A stretch of 64,000 nucleotides of DNA from Austropuccinia psidii (lineage: Eukaryota > Basidiomycota > Pucciniomycetes > Pucciniales > Sphaerophragmiaceae), in contig JALGQZ010000007.1 in assembly GCA_023105745.1 (NCBI GenBank), positions 2,029,592 to 2,093,591 of the forward strand, written 5' to 3'. The position numbers and the translations under genes were made by a program. The notes beneath the pieces are model-generated. The model was given only the letters and a program-made list of their open reading frames with translations. It made no database searches and was not told the origin of the DNA. Each line of letters opens with the position of its first letter. The stretch's first letter is position 1. Positions 59,674 to 64,000 of this stretch are shown here, one piece after another.

Positions 59674-61254
59674 TGAGCCTTGAGGTATATTTTACATATG
59701 CAAATAGGCCACACATATATTTAAAAATGAATTTTTAACTATTAATAACCCATAAGTCATGCATATATTTGAAATTCATTATTGTTTATTATCAGTCTTT
59801 AAGCCTGAATTTCTATTTTTGACGTGAAAATAGTCAAGGGGGACAAAAGACGTCAAAGAGAGCCAGGGTACTCAGCATCTGAGGGCTCTGAGGCCTGGAT
59901 AGCTCTAAAGCTTGGATCCATGACTGAGCTTGGCCCAATTAGTATACTAAAGCCTTTTGGGAACTTGGTTACCAAGTTAAAATCTCATTAAATCATAAGA
60001 AAATAGCAAATAAGCTGCTATTTTGACGTGCCAAGGAGGTAAAGAGCAACTTAGACTCCTGTAACCATGTCAAATCTTAATGATTTTCCATGAATAAACC
60101 CTAAAAAGGATAATTGAAACCCTTTTTGGAGTAGTATCCATTTATTTAGCTCATAGAAACCAGCAATATAGTATTATTTGAAATTCTATGTAGAAATGAT
60201 GCAAAAACTTCAAAAATTCATTAAAAATATGATTATTAATAAATCTTTGGGAAACATTAAGAACCAATTAATAACAGTATAATTAATATCAAAAGCAAAA
60301 ATAATCATAATTTTATAAGTAAAGTTACAAGTTTTACTTACAGTCCATTTTTGATGATTCCACGTGAAACATTGAATCTTAAAAAATTCACAGAAAATAC
60401 ACTCTGTGTTGAAATTTCCAATAAAATTGATACCCTTGAGAAATAAATTATCATTTTGAAATAACAGAAGATTTACAGTTGTTACTCCTTTTATTCTTAA
60501 CCATAAATGGGTTGGTAGCCACGTAAAAACATCAATTAAGTAATTATGATAATCTTGAATTACAACAGATGATGCAATCATTAATCAAAAAGGGATTACT
60601 GTTTTCTCACTCCCTGTTTTTGTAGTTTCCTCCATGGAATGCCTCTCTGAGCTTTCTTAGACTTAGAAGTGTTCTCCTCTTGCTGTTTTTTCCAAATCAT
60701 CACATTATGCAATTATACCATTATTACCCACAAGTAAGTATTAGTTAATCTCTTCTTAGGTGTTTTATTCATTCAGAAGAAATGAGAAAGACAGAAAATA
60801 ATAGAAATCCACTATACATTCTTGTAATCCTGCTATAAATCAATTTTTCTCCTTTAACTCCACAATTATCTGGCAAATGTTTTTACTATTATAATTCAAT
60901 AAGTTCTTTGGAGTATTAGTAAGTGTTTTGTCTTAATTATTAAAGGTTTTCTCTAGTAACATTTTTCTTCAATAATTAGATTTATAATTATTATTGCAAA
61001 ACATAATTATATATTAAAATAAGTCTATTATTTTAATAAACAAGCTTTTATTATGAATTCCTCTTGTAATTGATTCTTGTAGACAATTACTGCTTACTGT
61101 TATAATCACTAGTAGCGTATAACAAGTAAAAGAAACAATTCATTAATTATTTCATTGTGGTTATAATCATTTTTATTATTATATTTCATAAGAACAGTCA
61201 TAGTACTGTCAATTAATAGTAACATTATCAGCAGTTTCATAGACACATCTTACA
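59674..61254 (+). repeat. 5' LTR of element C
   Basis: About 1.58 kb, TGAGCCTTGAGG to CATCTTACA. It lacks about 300 bp present in the solo C LTR. A strong donor-like site CACAA|GTAAGTATT lies at 60735, downstream of the presumed promoter (CTTTCTTAGACTTAGAAG region, about 60,650-60,670). Confidence 0.85.
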
Positions 61255-61643
61255 TTTGGGGGCCTGGCTGTGTTTTTTGAGCCTTGTACCCTTAATTAAT
61301 ATATTTTTAAGTTCTTAAACATATTAATTCAATTATTTTTTTCTTCCAATTTAAATTTAAAATTATTTTTCATTTTTGAAATTGTCTTTCAAATCTTTTT
61401 CATTGAGTAATTTGGTTACAACTTTATATTGTTTTACACATGGCTTTTTCATATGCAAAAACTTATAAAATTATTCTTTGAGTTACTCTGAATTAATTAT
61501 AAATCGAAATCTCAAATTCTTAATTTTTTTTCTTTAAAAAAAATAATTTTTTTACCAAAAAAATAATAAAAACTTATAAAAAATCTTTCAAAAAAGTTTT
61601 TAAGTATAAAAAAATAATTTTTCTCTTTTAATTTTTTCTCTAG
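61255..61643 (+). other. C primer-binding site and leader
   Basis: TTTGGGGGCCTGGC at 61255-61268 is the PBS. The rest is AT-rich and ends in the acceptor TTTTTTCTCTAG (61632-61643). Confidence 0.6.
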
Positions 61644-62645
61644 TGTCTTTAATCAAATACTGTGCACCTGGTAACAGACCCAGTATAAGATATATTACCA
61701 GTCAAGAAACTTCAGAAGAAGAATCTGAAAAAAGTATTGAAGTTCAAATTGCTAAAAGAGGAACTTTGTTTCAAACAGAAAAAGCAAAACAACCACCAAA
61801 AGGTGTGTATTTTGGACTTGATTCTTGAATTTTTCTCTTAAATTGGCGTAAAATGGTGCATCCCAGAAATGGAAGCAGCTATTCAGTCCAACCAGATGGA
61901 TGTGGACAAAGAAGAGGAAATACCAAGTCCAGAAGTGGCAAGTCTTCCTCATGAAAGACATATCTGGAGGATGCCAGAGTTTCCCCCCATTCCCCAAGGT
62001 GTGCACCCACAAAATTTGATGTGAACTCTGAGTCTGAACTAATTCATGATAATATTCCAAGGGCTGAACCATTTTGAAGTGGCATCAATAGAGATTTATC
62101 AATTCCAATACAGGAATTTGTACAGAGCAGCCAAAGAGGAGGAGTGGGAAATGTGCCCCAGCCTTTGGCAGGGGGCCATGAACTCCTACTTACACATCAA
62201 GAGCTTTCTGTGTCAGGAGAAGACCATAGAGCTCTTAGGAGGATGGAGCCCATTTTCTTGAAAAGACAAGGTCAAAAAGATAAAGAAATGGTTGAAAAAT
62301 CATAGTATTTTATCCTAGACCAGAAGAAGGAACTGGAAATGACTCCAGCTTTGGAGAAAGAGAACCCAGTGGCATCTACCAGCTCTAAGCCAGCTCTAGA
62401 AGTGTCCAAAGACAAGCCCAAAGGACCTCAGAAGACGCAGAGAGGTCCCAAGAACCATCAAGGAAAGGGAAAAAGCAAAGCCAATTGGCACAGACCTTAC
62501 CCACAGGGTTACAGGATCCCCAAATTGGAGCCTTCAGCCATGGACAGTGTTTTCAATGTGGCCCAAACTCTCATGTAATTCACAGCCAAAGATCAGGAAA
62601 GGATTAAAAGGACATTTCCACACAAATAATTCAATAAATACAATT
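61644..62645 (+). pseudogene. C spliced overlapping gene (frame b), degraded
   Basis: Exon 1 is 61644-61802 (159 nt). Intron 1 is 61803-61866 (64 nt, GTGTGT…CCCAG). Exon 2 codes EMEAAIQSNQMDVDKEEE to RHIWRMPEF and has one extra base near 61,980. Intron 2 is 62000-62062 (63 nt). Exon 3 codes GLNHFEVASIEIYQFQ, AAKEEEWEMCPSLWQG, MNSYLHIKSFL and LLGGWSPFS. A stop and a 1-nt loss near 62,315 precede MTPALEKENP and the tail YPQGYRIPKLEPSAMDSVF. Intron positions and phases match B1. The Gag ATG (61853, MVHPRNGSSYS) lies in intron 1, but its frame stops early (about 61,950). Confidence 0.6.
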
Positions 62646-64000
62646 TGTTAAATCTATTATTGATGTAGAGCTTTGTAAATTTCATGCAAAGTTAAATAAA
62701 ATAACATCAGATATAAGTGAATTGGAAAGAAATGACAAAACCTATACTGAGTGGTAAAAGTTGACAAATGTAAGACTTTATTCAATCAACAATAAATATG
62801 ACAGAATTGAAAGTCAATGTCAAGTTGTAAAGGATTAAATAGGAGATATTTCCATTTTAAACATCAATAAAAAACTTGAAATTCTGAGAATTCAGGTTTT
62901 CAAAATAATTAATAATACCAATCAGTTTTGCGAAAATTTGGCAAAAAGCGCCAGTCAGAGGCAGAAATTGAGGTATGAAATCATTGAAAATGCGGAGCAA
63001 GCTCATAAGAATTATAAACCACATATTCCGAGATATTCTACACCATTTGATGAAGAGAAATATCCTGTAAAAAGAATTTTGACCCCCTTTTGAGGAGAAA
63101 ATCCTGTCTGTGAAAAAGATATTCCCAAACTGGAAGAATGGCCAGCATTCTCTGGTGAAGGGGAATACAATCATATTGAGTCCATCAGAACAATTGATAT
63201 GTTTCAACTAGATTTTAACATACCTGATGAAATTATAGTGGGCAACCTACCCTCCTTGTTTACCAGAACTGCAAATAAATTGTTTACAAAATGAGACAAG
63301 ATCATGGTAAAAATGATTGGCCTTGGTGTAAATCTGAAATAATCACCAAATGGGCTAACAATTCTTGGAGATTTAAAATGGAAAATGCTTTTGAAAGTGC
63401 CATTTTTAACTCAGAAAAGAATAGACCACTTACTTGGTTCCTCAAACAGAAAGACAGATTATCTGCCTTACACCCAGATATGTCTGAGTCTATTATTGAT
63501 ATGAAAAGATCAAGAAAATGTGGAGAGCTAGATCATGCTATCAAGTACAGATGTGTAGAGCCCTGTTCAACAGAAGACTAAATTAATGCCATGGAGGATA
63601 TTATTAGTATGACAAGAATTGGTGAAACCTGGACTAGAGTCCCTATGGAATCCAAAATGGTCTACAAAACTTGCAGAGAAGATAAGAGGCCTGAAAGACC
63701 TGTCTTAAAGTGTCATAAATGTGGAAGCACCTCACATTTAGCAAAACCCTGAACCAAAAAGACAAAAATTAATGAAGCTCAAGTCATTGAAGAAGTTCAG
63801 TGTACTGAAGAGAAAGAAGAATCTGAACTAGATTTTGCAGTCTCTGAGGATACCCCAGTAGAAGACTATCCCATTGAAAACATTACAGCTTTCTTTGAGG
63901 TCACAGAAGTCCATACTCACTTGCCACAGTACAGTGAGGATTGTAATAGCCTGATCAATATCCAGGATGCCAGCATGTGTAAATCCAAACCTGCTAGAGG
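62646..64000 (+). pseudogene. gag: Gag body of element C, partial
   Basis: The N-terminal half is full of stops. From about 63,115 the Gag core is recognisable (LEEWPAFSGEGEYNH, MRQDHGKNDWPW, WFLKQKDRLSALHPDMS, CVEPCSTED), then a zinc knuckle CHKCGSTSHLA whose last Cys codon is TGA (about 63,751), an acidic linker and NIQDASMCKSKPARG at the window end. It shares the architecture of B1 Gag. Pol is beyond the edge. Confidence 0.8.

Larger units (their letters stand above)
59674..64000 (+). mobile_element. Element C, 5' part, running off the window
   Basis: 5' LTR, PBS, leader, small exon, overlapping gag frames and gag up to the zinc knuckle and KPARG motif just before the protease. Inserted in the gag start of the right D element; the flank GTCTG or CTGTG is the likely target site and its partner is off the window. 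Heavily mutated between 62,580 and 63,290. Confidence 0.85.

Overview
This 64 kb window looks like intergenic DNA from a large, AT-rich, transposon-filled fungal genome. I see no convincing host gene, tRNA or rRNA. Almost everything recognisable belongs to Ty3/Gypsy (Metaviridae-type) LTR retrotransposons: full, truncated, solo-LTR and deeply nested. The Gag-Pol proteins, the short (about 50-75 nt) introns and the LTR style strongly resemble, from memory and not from a search, the repeat-derived proteins of the myrtle rust fungus Austropuccinia psidii. A rust (Pucciniales) is my best guess.

Two lineages dominate. Lineage A is a chromodomain element (gag, then protease-RT-RNase H-integrase-chromodomain). 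It has a long repeat-rich leader and, unusually, a separate intron-containing gene pointing the opposite way between pol and the 3' LTR. Families B, C and D form a second lineage with 1.6-2.2 kb LTRs that start TGTGAGCC or TGAGCC, end in CTTACA and are followed by a TGGGGGCC primer-binding site. Their Gag-Pol is a single reading frame with a chromodomain-like tail. Their 5' end carries a conserved small exon and two overlapping reading frames that appear to be separated by splicing.

Layout. 1-7753: element A1 on the minus strand, with its 3' end off the left edge, inserted in the gag of a D element. 7754-23461: the D element's gag start, leader and 5' LTR. That LTR is split by a solo C LTR (TSD GAGAC), which is itself split by a complete 11 kb B element (B1, 10238-21218). 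23462-31966: AT-rich DNA with one truncated A-type LTR and a T-rich/A-rich foldback-like block. 31967-39558: a solo LTR of family I containing B2, a 5'-truncated B element flanked by 18-bp direct repeats. 40230-41649: a second solo I LTR. 41650-47197: old LTR remnant, a diverged tandem repeat and AT-rich DNA. 47198-48714: solo long-form A-type LTR. 50772-52736: B-type LTR (H). 52737-58736: 3' half of a second A element (A2) with the convergent gene and 3' LTR, sitting in a D LTR. 58737-59673: that D element's LTR end, small exon and gag start. 59674-64000: a C element with its 5' LTR, running off the right edge.

All pol copies carry disabling changes, but several are light (single stops or frameshifts). 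The most interesting signals are the splice-gated overlapping genes of lineage B/C/D, the conserved convergent gene of lineage A, the 18-bp duplication around B2, and near-perfect 15-bp-stem hairpins in the U3 regions of two LTR families.
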